From: Acidimicrobiaceae bacterium
GTDB taxonomy: Bacteria; Actinomycetota; Acidimicrobiia; Acidimicrobiales; UBA8190
Direction of reading: 5' to 3'
NCBI GenBank assembly: GCA_003453695.1
Contig: DMNK01000118.1
Location: 1-22,947, forward strand
DNA length: 22,947 nucleotides
Part shown: positions 1 through 6,994 of the stretch, in pieces
Layout of the letters: each line of letters opens with the position of its first letter
Position numbering within the stretch: position 1 is the stretch's first letter
Program-made: the position numbers and the translations under genes
The notes under the pieces: generated by a model
Told to the model about the DNA's origin: nothing
The model's database searches: none
The model's input: the letters and a program-made list of their open reading frames with translations, nothing else

Positions 1-43
1 GCTTCCCAAGCTGAGAACGCGGGTTCGATTCCCGTCGCCCGCT
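1..43 (+). tRNA. tRNA-Gly(CCC), 3' part only (cut by window start)
   Basis: The window opens inside the anticodon arm. The 7-base loop TTCCCAA (3-9) gives anticodon CCC and is followed by GCTGA as the 3' side of the anticodon stem. The T arm follows, with stem GCGGG, loop TTCGATT and stem CCCGT (18-34). The 3' acceptor strand CGCCCGC ends at 42, and T43 is the expected bacterial tRNA-Gly discriminator. CCA is not encoded after it. The 5' half lies outside the window, so the gene is partial and its D arm cannot be checked. A perfect second copy of its last 40 bp lies at 1149-1188. Confidence 0.85.
3..42 (+). repeat. 40-bp direct repeat, copy 1 (putative attL core, tRNA 3' end)
   Basis: Positions 3-42 are identical to 1149-1188 over 40 bp. 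The bases on either side (C2 versus A1148, T43 versus A1189) differ, so the repeat ends are sharp. It runs from the anticodon loop to the end of the acceptor stem, a typical attachment core for tyrosine-integrase elements. Integration would leave the tRNA gene intact on this side. Confidence 0.8.
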
Positions 44-360
44 CTCATTTCCCCTGTTCCAGAGCCTCAGCTCGATGAGGTGCCGACGCTCATGGCGCGT
101 CCAAGACGTGGCCGCCTCCAGTGCCGGAGCAATTTCTAGATGGTGTTCGGCGCGGATCAGTCACTCGTTCGACGCCTCGACCCTGGTTCCCATCCCAAGG
201 AGGCCACACAATCGATCGTTTTTCAAGACGAAGTTGGGCAATCTCCTCGCCAGGCGAATCGACGTCTGCTTTGCCAGCCTCGTCTCGTTGGGGTGTACGG
301 CCTCCGCCCATAGCTGAGCCTCATGGGAAGCGATGCCGCTCCGGCCTCGGTTCCGAATGT
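44..360. other. non-coding stretch between tRNA and vapC
   Basis: I see no convincing gene here. Several short open frames overlap on both strands, but none has a ribosome binding site or a recognisable family. The only structured item is the 13-bp repeat at 90-102, described separately. Confidence 0.5.
90..102 (+). repeat. 13-bp direct repeat, possible integrase arm site (left)
   Basis: TCATGGCGCGTCC at 90-102 recurs exactly at 1046-1058, near the other end of the islet. The spacing and orientation relative to the two 40-bp repeats fit arm-type sites of a tyrosine integrase. This reading is inferred from layout only. Confidence 0.4.
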
Positions 361-774
361 TCAGTCGATCGTGCCCGCAGCGGCCACCCACTGTGTCACC
401 TGTCCGGTCACGTCGGCGATGAAGTCGAAATCGGCGTCGTAGTGGAGCACGACGAGACCCTGGTCCTCTGCGGCGGCGGCGACAAGTAAGTCGGGCACCT
501 TGCGTCCCCTCAAGCTTTGCTCGGCCAACAACCGCTGGACATGCCGGGCGCGCCTCAAGTGGGCGTCCGTCGTTTCGACGAGGGAGAACGAATCAAGCGC
601 CTCAGCCAGTCGATCCCACTCAGCAGCGTTTCGAGCGGAAAACCCGATCTCCAGGTCCGAAATGCCCGCACGGGCCGCGGTGCCTCTTGTCAAATGCGGT
701 TCGAGCGCGGCGCGGACAGCGGGTACGGCTACACGAGTGAGGACGCTCGTGTCCACCAAGTGCGTCAGCGCCAT
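361..774 (-). CDS. vapC: VapC-type PIN-domain ribonuclease toxin
   Basis: This 137-residue protein has the size and pattern of VapC toxins, PIN-domain Mg2+-dependent RNases that cut tRNA or rRNA and are neutralised by VapB. The acidic residues expected to bind metal are visible: D8 in LVDTS, E42 in SDLEIGFS, D95 in VPDLLVAA, and D113 with D115 and D117 in HYDADFDFIA. The start ATG (774-772) overlaps the last 10 bases of vapB, so the pair is co-transcribed and probably translationally coupled. It is complete, with no sign of decay. The RNA target cannot be told from sequence. The pair lies inside the tRNA-flanked islet. Confidence 0.88.
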   Translation of the reverse strand: MALTHLVDTSVLTRVAVPAVRAALEPHLTRGTAARAGISDLEIGFSARNAAEWDRLAEALDSFSLVETTDAHLRRARHVQRLLAEQSLRGRKVPDLLVAAAAEDQGLVVLHYDADFDFIADVTGQVTQWVAAAGTID

Positions 775-959
775 GCTTCGGCCCGGTCCGCGAGCGGGGC
801 CGCCCCTAGAGCGTCAAGGGCGTTGGCCACGACCTCCTCGCGAGTGCCACCAGCCCGGCGAAGAGCCTCGTTGACAGTGTCCTTGATCGTCTCGGTACCG
901 AGCTGGGCCCGAGCGGCGTCGAGTGCTTCTTCGTCGATGTCAACCAGGCGCTTGCTCAT
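765..959 (-). CDS. vapB: VapB-type antitoxin
   Basis: This 64-residue protein directly precedes vapC and overlaps it by 10 bp. The N-terminal part (MSKRLVDIDEEAL, then TIKDTVNEALR at about 24-34) matches the ribbon-helix-helix type VapB family common in actinobacteria. The C-terminal half, rich in Ala, Glu and Arg, would be the flexible part that wraps the VapC active site. ATG at 959 is chosen because AT-rich promoter/operator DNA ends only 6 bases upstream. No Shine-Dalgarno sequence is visible, so a leaderless message is likely. VapB normally represses its own promoter. Confidence 0.82.
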   Translation of the reverse strand: MSKRLVDIDEEALDAARAQLGTETIKDTVNEALRRAGGTREEVVANALDALGAAPLADRAEAWR

Positions 960-965
960 GCCGCT

Positions 966-998
966 AGTATATACTGGATGGTAGTTCGTATATATGAA
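966..998 (-). promoter_or_regulatory. vapBC promoter/operator with two AT-rich palindromes
   Basis: The 10-bp perfect palindrome AGTATATACT (966-975) and the imperfect 14-bp palindrome TTCGTATATATGAA (985-998) stand out in otherwise GC-rich DNA, just upstream of vapB. Read on the minus strand, TATACT (971-966) is a good -10 hexamer only 6 bases from the vapB ATG, which agrees with a leaderless transcript. Paired palindromes over the promoter are the usual layout for VapBC autorepression. Confidence 0.6.
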
Positions 999-1034
999 CC
1001 GACGCCGACCCGCCGCCCCCCGCTGACACCGGCC

Positions 1035-1058
1035 TCATGGCGCGTTCATGGCGCGTCC
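1035..1058 (+). repeat. tandem 11-bp repeat, possible integrase arm sites (right)
   Basis: TCATGGCGCGT occurs twice back to back (1035-1045, 1046-1056). The second copy extends to match the 13-bp sequence at 90-102. The 7-mer GTTCGCC also occurs three times between here and the right 40-bp repeat (1075-1081, 1114-1120, 1124-1130). Together these look like protein-binding repeats next to an attachment core, but no protein is known from this window. Confidence 0.4.
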
Positions 1059-1148
1059 CGGCCCATCCGCTGGGGTTCGCCATCGCCCGCCGGATTGCTG
1101 GCCTGCCGCTCCGGTTCGCCAGAGTTCGCCGATTCAGGCTGGAGACGA

Positions 1149-1188
1149 TTCCCAAGCTGAGAACGCGGGTTCGATTCCCGTCGCCCGC
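1149..1188 (+). repeat. 40-bp direct repeat, copy 2 (putative attR core, tRNA 3'-end fragment)
   Basis: This is an exact copy of 3-42. The bases before it do not form the 5' half of a tRNA, so it is a fragment and not a second gene. It is followed by ACCA, whereas copy 1 is followed by TCTCA. In an integration model, the sequence after this copy is the original downstream chromosome. Confidence 0.8.
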
Positions 1189-1301
1189 ACCAGGGCCGAG
1201 CGCCCGACGCCACGGCGTACCGCGTTGGGCGCTCAGCGGCGGCTGCTGGCGATCCATCCGAGGCCCATTGGCCCTGCCTCCGCCGTCCTGAGCGGGTCAT
1301 T

Positions 1302-1961
1302 GTGTCTGTCATGAGGCCGAGTGAAGAGGTAGGCCGTGTCGAAGGGGCGAGGGTCCTGCTGGGCTCGCGCTCGACCATGTCGCCGGGCGCAGCAGCCTTT
1401 GAGGTCGGCCGGTGCGTCGTCAGGACCATGCTCCTGCTGGCGCGCAGGCAGATTCGCCAGCCCCACCGGAACCTCGGCCTCGTCGTCCCCTTTGCCGACG
1501 GGACATCGGCGGCGATCTACCGCGAGACCACTCTGGTCCGCGCTCCGGCCCGGGACCCCGCCTTTCTCGCCGTCTGTTTCCGACTTCGTGGGCTAGGAAG
1601 CGGCACATGGGGGCATGCGCTGTTTCGCGCTGAGAGCCTCCTCAACACGGTTCTGTTCGCTGGGTTCCCCGGCCTGGTGTCGAAGCTGTGGCTCCGCCAT
1701 GACGAGCACGACGTCTATCGCGGGCTGTACGAGTGGGACGGGGCCGACCTCGCACTCCACTACGTCGACGCCCTCTGGTGGGTGTTGGCCCTCGTGAGCG
1801 TACCGGGAACCATCAAGTTCGCCATCGTGCCCGGCGTCGAACGCGACCGGGTCCTGGCCGGTCCCTCTGTCTTGGACCGTCTCCCGGAAGAGCCAACCGG
1901 ATGGTGGCGACCCGTGGCGCTACGCCGACCTCGAGATCCGGGTCGAGGTGAACTCCGGTAG
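1302..1961 (+). CDS. conserved-looking hypothetical protein (function not recognised)
   Basis: This is an open frame of up to 219 residues that reads like a real protein: balanced composition, aromatic-rich conserved-looking blocks (FPGLVSKLWL, YRGLYEWDG, then LALVSVPGTIKFAIVPG in residues about 123-175), and no low complexity in that part. I do not recognise the family. The alternation of short strands and helices would suit a small alpha/beta barrel, but that is a guess. The start is uncertain: GTG 1302 is the longest, with ATG 1311 and ATG 1378 as alternatives, and none has a clear ribosome binding site. The Arg/Pro-rich tail after about residue 200 may be divergent. It stands alone between the islet and the lipid operon. 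Confidence 0.55.
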   Translation: MSVMRPSEEVGRVEGARVLLGSRSTMSPGAAAFEVGRCVVRTMLLLARRQIRQPHRNLGLVVPFADGTSAAIYRETTLVRAPARDPAFLAVCFRLRGLGSGTWGHALFRAESLLNTVLFAGFPGLVSKLWLRHDEHDVYRGLYEWDGADLALHYVDALWWVLALVSVPGTIKFAIVPGVERDRVLAGPSVLDRLPEEPTGWWRPVALRRPRDPGRGELR

Positions 1962-2162
1962 CCCGCCTTGTGATCGGGTGCGCCACGAAGCGAGCACGGC
2001 GTGCCGGGAAGCCGGAGTGCGATAACCGCCGGACTCGATGAGAATGCTGCGCTCCAGGACGCACAGCTGGGCGTACATCTCGGCGTCGAAATCGGACCAC
2101 TCTTCGCGTCGCTCACAGAAGCTGTCGAGAAGAAACCTGAGTGGGGCGATCATCCATTCCAT
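1920..2162 (-). CDS. possible small ORF, unknown
   Basis: This 80-residue frame contains a stretch (about residues 8-45, including EEWSDFDAEMYAQL) with protein-like composition, unlike most shadow frames here. It overlaps the 3' end of the preceding opposite-strand ORF by 42 bp. There is no recognisable domain, and no strong ribosome binding site before the ATG. It could be a gene remnant or chance. Confidence is low. Confidence 0.25.
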   Translation of the reverse strand: MEWMIAPLRFLLDSFCERREEWSDFDAEMYAQLCVLERSILIESGGYRTPASRHAVLASWRTRSQGGLPEFTSTRISRSA

Positions 2163-2358
2163 CCTGGAAGCTTCGGGATCGGTCGGACCGGCAAACAGGG
2201 TCCAAGGTCCCGGGACGATCGCCGGCGGGACGGCCCACCGCTCGTCCCCGGCCCACCCGCAGCGGATCTCCGCCCCGAGTGCCGGGTCGTTCGCCCCTAC
2301 GAAGGCTGCCGGAACGGCCGCACACTCGTTCTATGCGGGCAAAGAAGGGGGGCCAGCG
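1962..2358. other. upstream region of the lipid operon
   Basis: Apart from the doubtful minus-strand ORF, this 397-bp stretch has no gene. It holds a DosR-box-like motif at 2198-2211. A purine-rich ribosome binding site (AAGAAGGGGGG, 2342-2352) precedes the DUF3068 start. The promoter of the operon beginning at 2359 must lie here. Confidence 0.5.
2198..2211 (-). promoter_or_regulatory. DosR-box-like motif upstream of lipid operon
   Basis: On the minus strand this reads GGGACCTTGGACCC. The published mycobacterial DosR core is GGGACTWWAGTCCC with a common C at position 6. The extended 17-mer (2197-2213) matches 12820-12836, in front of hsp20, at 16 of 17 positions. It lies 147 bp before the DUF3068 start codon, within the range known for DosR sites. 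Binding is inferred, not shown. Confidence 0.5.
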
Positions 2359-3564
2359 ATGACCAGACGAGGTTGGGCGATCATCAGTGGGGCGGTCCTG
2401 GTCGTGGCGGGAGTGGCCACCTGGGCGGTCGTCGCCCCGGCCCTCGTTCGATTCCCGCTGAACACGAACCAGACCATGCAGTACCGGGGAACGGTGACCC
2501 TGGGCGCCAACCTTTCCAACCTGGCGCCGCTGGCCTCGCCCGTGACGCTGCCCCTGCAGATGACGCGCTCGGTCAAGGTGGTGAGTGGCTCGTTCAGCAA
2601 CGCCACCGTCGCCGAGGCCGTCAACCTGCACTTCGCCGGCGTTACCAAGAGCGAGACGTACCAGTACGTGATGGACCGGCGCAGCATGCAGCTGCTGAAC
2701 GAGCCGGGCTCCTACGCGTTCGGCACGCCGGCCGAGCGGATGACCCCGGCGGGCTCCTACCGGATAACGATGCCCATGGGCACGAGCAGCACCCGGAGCT
2801 ACCAGGCGTGGGCTCCTGAGACGAATTCGGCTGTCACCATCGTCCCGACGGGCCCGGTCCACAGAGACACGCTGGCCGGCACCGACGTGGTCACCTTCAC
2901 CACCAACCTCGACCACCCGGTGGCGCCGTACTACCTCGCCTACCTCGAGAAGGGCGGTCTGCCGGCGTCGCTGAGCGGCACCATCGTCCAATCGGTCCTC
3001 GCCGGCCAGGGTGTCAACATCACGCAGGTCTTCCAGGCGGCGGCCGGAGTCATGAACCCGGCGGAGCTCGCCGCCCTGCAAGGTGATCTCGCCCAGCCCG
3101 CCACGGTGAGCTACTCGTACTTCCAGAACGGTCACGTCGCCGTACAGCCGCAAACCGGCGTCATCGTGGAGGCAGGCAGCACGCGCGAAGGGGTGAGCGC
3201 CAGGATCTCGGCCAGCGGGTTGGCCGCCGCCGTGTCCGCGCTCGACCCGCTCGCCTCCAACAACCCGGCGGTGCACGCCTTCGACCAGGCCGTCGCCACC
3301 CTGAGCGCGCCGATCACGGTGCTCTCGCTCTCCTTCCAGCAGACTCCGGCCTCGGCGCGGTCCATGGCCGCCGTGGCCGCCAGCAACGCCAGGATGATGA
3401 ACCTCCTGCAGTGGCAGCTGCCCGTCCTCTTGGCGGTCCTGGGGGTTGTGGCGATGCTGATCGGCACGCTGTGGCGTCCCCACCGGGCCGAGGTGGTGGC
3501 CATGCCGGTGCGGCCCGCTGCGCCGGACCACGAGCACGAGGTGCCGGCTCGCCGGCACGCGTGA
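2359..3564 (+). CDS. DUF3068 (PorA-family) membrane-anchored protein
   Basis: This 401-residue protein has one N-terminal membrane segment (about 7-27), a long soluble, Thr/Ser/Val-rich beta-type region, and a second membrane segment near the C-terminus (about 350-372, LPVLLAVLGVVAMLIG) followed by a short basic tail. This two-anchor layout and sequences such as NTNQTMQYRGTVTL fit the actinobacterial DUF3068 family, annotated PorA family. Most of the chain should lie outside the cytoplasmic membrane. ATG 2359 is chosen because AAGAAGGGGGG ends 6 bases upstream and the signal/anchor begins right there. The frame stays open further upstream but is not protein-like. Its stop codon overlaps the next start (GTGA), which links it to acyltransferase and acyl-CoA ligase genes. 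Its biochemical role is unknown. Confidence 0.8.
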   Translation: MTRRGWAIISGAVLVVAGVATWAVVAPALVRFPLNTNQTMQYRGTVTLGANLSNLAPLASPVTLPLQMTRSVKVVSGSFSNATVAEAVNLHFAGVTKSETYQYVMDRRSMQLLNEPGSYAFGTPAERMTPAGSYRITMPMGTSSTRSYQAWAPETNSAVTIVPTGPVHRDTLAGTDVVTFTTNLDHPVAPYYLAYLEKGGLPASLSGTIVQSVLAGQGVNITQVFQAAAGVMNPAELAALQGDLAQPATVSYSYFQNGHVAVQPQTGVIVEAGSTREGVSARISASGLAAAVSALDPLASNNPAVHAFDQAVATLSAPITVLSLSFQQTPASARSMAAVAASNARMMNLLQWQLPVLLAVLGVVAMLIGTLWRPHRAEVVAMPVRPAAPDHEHEVPARRHA

Positions 3565-4901
3565 ACGCCGTGCACCGCCCCCTCGGTCCCTCCGACGCCG
3601 TGTTGTGGTCGATGGAGCGCGACCCGCTCCTGTGCTCCACGGTGACCGCCGTCGGGCTGCTCGATCGCGCTCCCGATCGAACGGAGCTGCGCAGCCGGTT
3701 CGAGCTGGCGGTACGGGATGAGCCGCGGCTGCGCCAACGGGTCGGAGGACAACTGTGGGGTGTGGGACGTGCGTGCTGGGTCGACGACCGGGACTTCGAC
3801 CTCTCCGCCCATCTGCGCTGGCTGGGAGGGGTCGACGATCCCCGTTGGTTGTGGCACTTCGCCGCCCAGACGGCCGAGGAGGGCTTCGATCGCAGCCAGG
3901 CCCTGTGGCAGGTGACCGTGGTGGAGGACCTGGCCGGTGGCGGAGCAGCGTTCGTCGTCAAGCTCCATCACGCCCTCACCGACGGGCTGGGCGCCGTCGA
4001 CCTGCTGCGCCACCTCGTCGCCGTGTCTCCCGGGGTTGTCGAGCGAATGGCGCCCCGGCCGGTGCCGGAAATGACGGGACCCACCGGCACGGCGGCCCAC
4101 GTGGCCGGCATGGCTCGCCATCCCGGGCGCACCGTACGCAGTGCCGCCGGTCTGGCCGGTTCACTGACCCGTCTCGTGGCGCCCTCGCCGAACCGGATGG
4201 CACCGTTGTGGGACCGGCGCAGCACGAGGTGGCGCTTCGACACCGTCGAGTTCCCCCTCGAGGCGTTGCGAGCCGCCGGTCGCATCGCCGAGGCCACCGT
4301 GAACGACGTCTTCGTCGCCGGTGTGGCGGGAGGACTCCACCGCTACTTCGCCCACCACGACCGCCATGTCGGGGCTCTGCGCATCAACCTGCCGGTGAGC
4401 CTGCGCCGTCGTGGGGACGGCTCGGCCGGCAACCGCTTCTCCCCGGTGCGGGTCGTCCTCGACATCTCTGAGCACGACGCCTACCGAAGAGTGCGTGCCG
4501 TGTCGGCACAGTGCCGCGCCGCTCGCCACGAACCGGCCCTTCCCCTGACCGAGACCGTGGCCGGCACACTGGCCCTGCTCCCGGCACCGGTCACCGCGGC
4601 GGTGATGGGCTCGATGCTCAAGGGCGTCGATTTCGTCGCCACCAACGTCCCTGGCGTCCCGGTGCCCTGCTCGCTGGCCGGGGCAGGGCTGACCCGCCTC
4701 TATGCCTTTGCACCTCTGTCGGGCGCGGCGCTCAACGTGGCACTGGTCAGCCACGTGGGCCTGGCCTGCATAGGCCTGAACTGCGACCGAGCCGTGATCG
4801 ACGACCCGGACGTCCTGGTGGCCTGCGTGCACGATGGCTTCGACGAGGTGCTGGCGCTGGGACATGCCCGTGGAGCCCCGGCACAAAGAAAAGGAGCGTG
4901 A
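3561..4901 (+). CDS. WS/DGAT-type wax ester synthase / diacylglycerol acyltransferase
   Basis: This 446-residue protein has the domain order of the bacterial bifunctional WS/DGAT family, which transfers acyl groups from acyl-CoA to diacylglycerol or fatty alcohols to make storage lipid at the membrane. The catalytic motif HHALTDG is at residues 136-142, with the second His as general base. Family landmarks follow: NLPVSLRRRGDGSAGNR in the middle, and FVATNVPGVPVP with LVSHVGLACIGLNCD toward the C-terminus. The start is GTG 3561, overlapping the TGA of the DUF3068 gene, which implies translational coupling. The longer upstream frame is only a shadow of that gene. Mycobacterial Tgs1 (Rv3130c), of the same family, is a DosR-regulated gene for dormancy triacylglycerol, which fits the box at 2198. 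Confidence 0.88.
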   Translation: MNAVHRPLGPSDAVLWSMERDPLLCSTVTAVGLLDRAPDRTELRSRFELAVRDEPRLRQRVGGQLWGVGRACWVDDRDFDLSAHLRWLGGVDDPRWLWHFAAQTAEEGFDRSQALWQVTVVEDLAGGGAAFVVKLHHALTDGLGAVDLLRHLVAVSPGVVERMAPRPVPEMTGPTGTAAHVAGMARHPGRTVRSAAGLAGSLTRLVAPSPNRMAPLWDRRSTRWRFDTVEFPLEALRAAGRIAEATVNDVFVAGVAGGLHRYFAHHDRHVGALRINLPVSLRRRGDGSAGNRFSPVRVVLDISEHDAYRRVRAVSAQCRAARHEPALPLTETVAGTLALLPAPVTAAVMGSMLKGVDFVATNVPGVPVPCSLAGAGLTRLYAFAPLSGAALNVALVSHVGLACIGLNCDRAVIDDPDVLVACVHDGFDEVLALGHARGAPAQRKGA

Positions 4902-4907
4902 TCGACG

Positions 4908-6776
4908 ATGTCGCTTCTCGAGACCCCCTGGACCCGCCGCCACTTGGTGCCGAAGGCGGCACCCTCACAGCCGGGCGAACGAGGTGAGACCATCCTCGAA
5001 GCGCTCGTCGCCAACGCCAGGCGCACCCCGGATATCCCCGCCATGCGCCACCGGCCGGACGGCAGGACCTGGGAGGACATCACCTGGTCGCAGTATCTGA
5101 CCGCCGTGCGTGAAGTGGCCGGAGGCCTGGCCGAGATCGGCGTGGAGCCCGGGTCCCGGGTGGCGATCCTCTCGGAGAACTCCCCGGCGTGGCACATTGC
5201 CGATCTGGGGACCCAGGCCAACGGCTGTGTCACCGTCCCCATCTACCCGACGAGCTCACCGGCGCAGATCGAGTACGTGTTCCATCACGCCAAGGTGGTC
5301 GCATGCTTCGTCGACGGGCACGCTCAGATGGGACGGATCATCGAGCTGCGCGAGAAATTGCCCGAGCTGCGTCTGGTGGTACTGGCCGACGGGGTGCGGC
5401 GCATCGGTGATGCCGGCATCGTCGAGTTGGAGGAACTGCGAGCCATGGGGGCCGACCGGTTGTCGCGCCATCCCGACTCGGTGGACCGCCGCATGGCCGA
5501 GGTGAGCCCGGAAGGGCTGGCCACCGTCGTCTACACCAGCGGCACCACCGGCCCGCCCAAAGGGGCGATGATCAGCCACCACAACATCATGTGGACCCTG
5601 CGCCAGGTGGCGGCTGCCTACGGGCTGGGTCCGGGCGAGCGACTCCTCTCCTTCCTGCCGTTGTCGCACATCGCCGAGCGCATGACCAGCGAGTTCATGC
5701 CCATCGTGGTGGCGGGGGAGACTTGGTTCGCCCGGAGCCTGGCATCGGTGGCAGACGACCTTCCCGAATGCCGGCCCACGATCTTCCTGAGCGTGCCGCG
5801 GGTGTGGGAGAAGCTCCGAGACGGCATCATGCGCCATCTCGCCGGACAGCCCGTGCTCGTGCGCACGGCGGCCGAGCGCTACATGGCCCTCGGCCTTCGC
5901 GTGGTGGACGCCCAGCAGCGCCACGTTGAGCCCACGCCGCTGGCGGCGGCCGCCTACCGGGCCCTCGACCGCTCGCTCGGGGGTGTGGTCCGCCAGAAGG
6001 TCGGGCTGGACCGGGCGCGCCTGTTGGTCACCGCGGCAGCCCCTGCCCATCCCGACCTCATTCGCTGGTTCTGCGCCATCGGCCTTCCCCTGCTCCAGAT
6101 CTACGGGCAGACCGAAGGATGCGGGCCCAGCACCGCCAACCCTGTCGACGACCTGCGCATCGGCACCGTGGGCCGCGCCCTTCCCGGTATGCAGGTCCGC
6201 ATCGCCGACGACGGCGAGATCCTGGTCAAGGGCGACAACGTGTGCATGGGCTACCTGGACGACCCGGTGTCGACGGCCGAGCTCATCGACGAGCAGGGCT
6301 GGATGCACACCGGCGACACCGGTGTGATCGACGAGGCGGGCAACCTCCACATCGAGGGACGCAAAAAGGACCTGATCATCACGGCAGCCGGCAAGAACAT
6401 CGCCCCTCAGGGCATCGAGACCGATCTGGCCAACTCCCCCCTCGTCTCCGAGGCGGTCGTCGTCGGCGAGGGCGAGCGCTACCTGGCGGCCTTGCTGGCG
6501 CTCGACATGGAGGAGCTCACACGGTGGGCCGAGGAGCACAACAAGCTGCCCGACCCGGATGCCCTGAGCGAGGACCCGGACCTCCTGGCGGAGTTGCAGA
6601 GCGCTGTCGACGAAGTGAACGCCAGGCGCAGCCGGGCCGAGAGCATCCGTAAGTTCCGCGTGCTCCCACACACCCTGAGCGGTGCCGCCGGCGAGTTGAC
6701 TCCCACGATGAAGGTACGCCGGGCCGTGGTGAGCAAGCGCTATGCGTCGCTGATCGCCGACATCTACGCCGACTGA
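4908..6776 (+). CDS. long-chain fatty acid-CoA ligase (AMP-forming, FadD15-like)
   Basis: This 622-residue member of the ANL superfamily activates a fatty acid with ATP and CoA to acyl-CoA, AMP and PPi. The P-loop YTSGTTGPPKG is at residues 209-219, YGQTEG at 399-404, and GWMHTGDTG at about 463-471. KKDLIITAAGKNIAPQ marks the hinge, and LTPTMK near the end places the catalytic Lys at about 602. The length is normal for the long-chain (FadD15/FAA) branch. ATG 4908 follows AAGGAG (4891-4896) by 11 bases, six bases after the acyltransferase stop. It probably feeds acyl-CoA to the neighbouring acyltransferase. A hairpin follows the stop. Confidence 0.92.
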   Translation: MSLLETPWTRRHLVPKAAPSQPGERGETILEALVANARRTPDIPAMRHRPDGRTWEDITWSQYLTAVREVAGGLAEIGVEPGSRVAILSENSPAWHIADLGTQANGCVTVPIYPTSSPAQIEYVFHHAKVVACFVDGHAQMGRIIELREKLPELRLVVLADGVRRIGDAGIVELEELRAMGADRLSRHPDSVDRRMAEVSPEGLATVVYTSGTTGPPKGAMISHHNIMWTLRQVAAAYGLGPGERLLSFLPLSHIAERMTSEFMPIVVAGETWFARSLASVADDLPECRPTIFLSVPRVWEKLRDGIMRHLAGQPVLVRTAAERYMALGLRVVDAQQRHVEPTPLAAAAYRALDRSLGGVVRQKVGLDRARLLVTAAAPAHPDLIRWFCAIGLPLLQIYGQTEGCGPSTANPVDDLRIGTVGRALPGMQVRIADDGEILVKGDNVCMGYLDDPVSTAELIDEQGWMHTGDTGVIDEAGNLHIEGRKKDLIITAAGKNIAPQGIETDLANSPLVSEAVVVGEGERYLAALLALDMEELTRWAEEHNKLPDPDALSEDPDLLAELQSAVDEVNARRSRAESIRKFRVLPHTLSGAAGELTPTMKVRRAVVSKRYASLIADIYAD

Positions 6777-6795
6777 GCCACGCCGAGACAAAGCA

Positions 6796-6834
6796 GAGCG
6801 CCTCGTCGGATTCCACGACCTGGGCGAGGCGCTT
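6796..6834. terminator. hairpin between convergent genes, likely bidirectional terminator
   Basis: AGCGCCTCG (6797-6805) pairs with CGAGGCGCT (6825-6833), and weaker pairs extend the stem on both sides around a loop of about 15 bases. It lies 20 bp after the acyl-CoA ligase stop and between two convergent operons. There is no clear T-run, as is common in GC-rich actinobacteria. Confidence 0.6.
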
Positions 6835-6994
6835 CTATCAACATCTGTAGACGGCGTGGTGCACCGGCGCCGGAGGCCATCAGCCGAGCTTCGGGCTCGG
6901 GACCGTTTCGCGGACCATTTCGCACCATCGATGCCAACTTCCCGCGCTCGGAGTGCCCAGCCGCCCCTAGCAAGGGCCCTTCATGACCACCCGA

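Larger units (their letters stand above)
43..1188. mobile_element. putative tRNA-Gly-integrated islet carrying vapBC
   Basis: The segment between the two 40-bp tRNA-derived repeats is about 1.15 kb. Its only convincing genes are vapC and vapB. A 13-bp sequence occurs 47 bp inside the left repeat (90-102) and again at 1046-1058, next to an 11-bp tandem copy at 1035-1045. If the ends were joined, these copies would flank the core as direct repeats, as integrase arm sites do. No integrase, excisionase or transposase is visible. The islet could be a deletion remnant, or a non-autonomous element moved in trans. An unrelated duplication of the tRNA end remains possible. Confidence 0.45.

Noticed and set aside
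1149..1191. A second complete tRNA-Gly gene
   Set aside because: The sequence before 1149 does not form an acceptor, D or anticodon 5' strand, so only the 3' fragment is present.
964..1429. Minus-strand open frames containing GDGNRTRV and RRESNPRSQLGNR peptides
   Set aside because: They are antisense translations of the tRNA 3'-end repeat. Such peptides are a familiar false-gene artefact.
2113..3558. Long minus-strand open frame (481 codons) opposite the DUF3068 gene
   Set aside because: It is a GC-rich antisense shadow with His/Arg/Gly-rich composition and no domain. The plus-strand frame has membrane segments, a ribosome binding site and operon context.
6972..6981. Perfect 10-bp palindrome AAGGGCCCTT just after the USP stop
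   Set aside because: It has no loop or T-run for a terminator, and the hairpin at 6796-6834 is a better candidate. A short GC palindrome is expected by chance.
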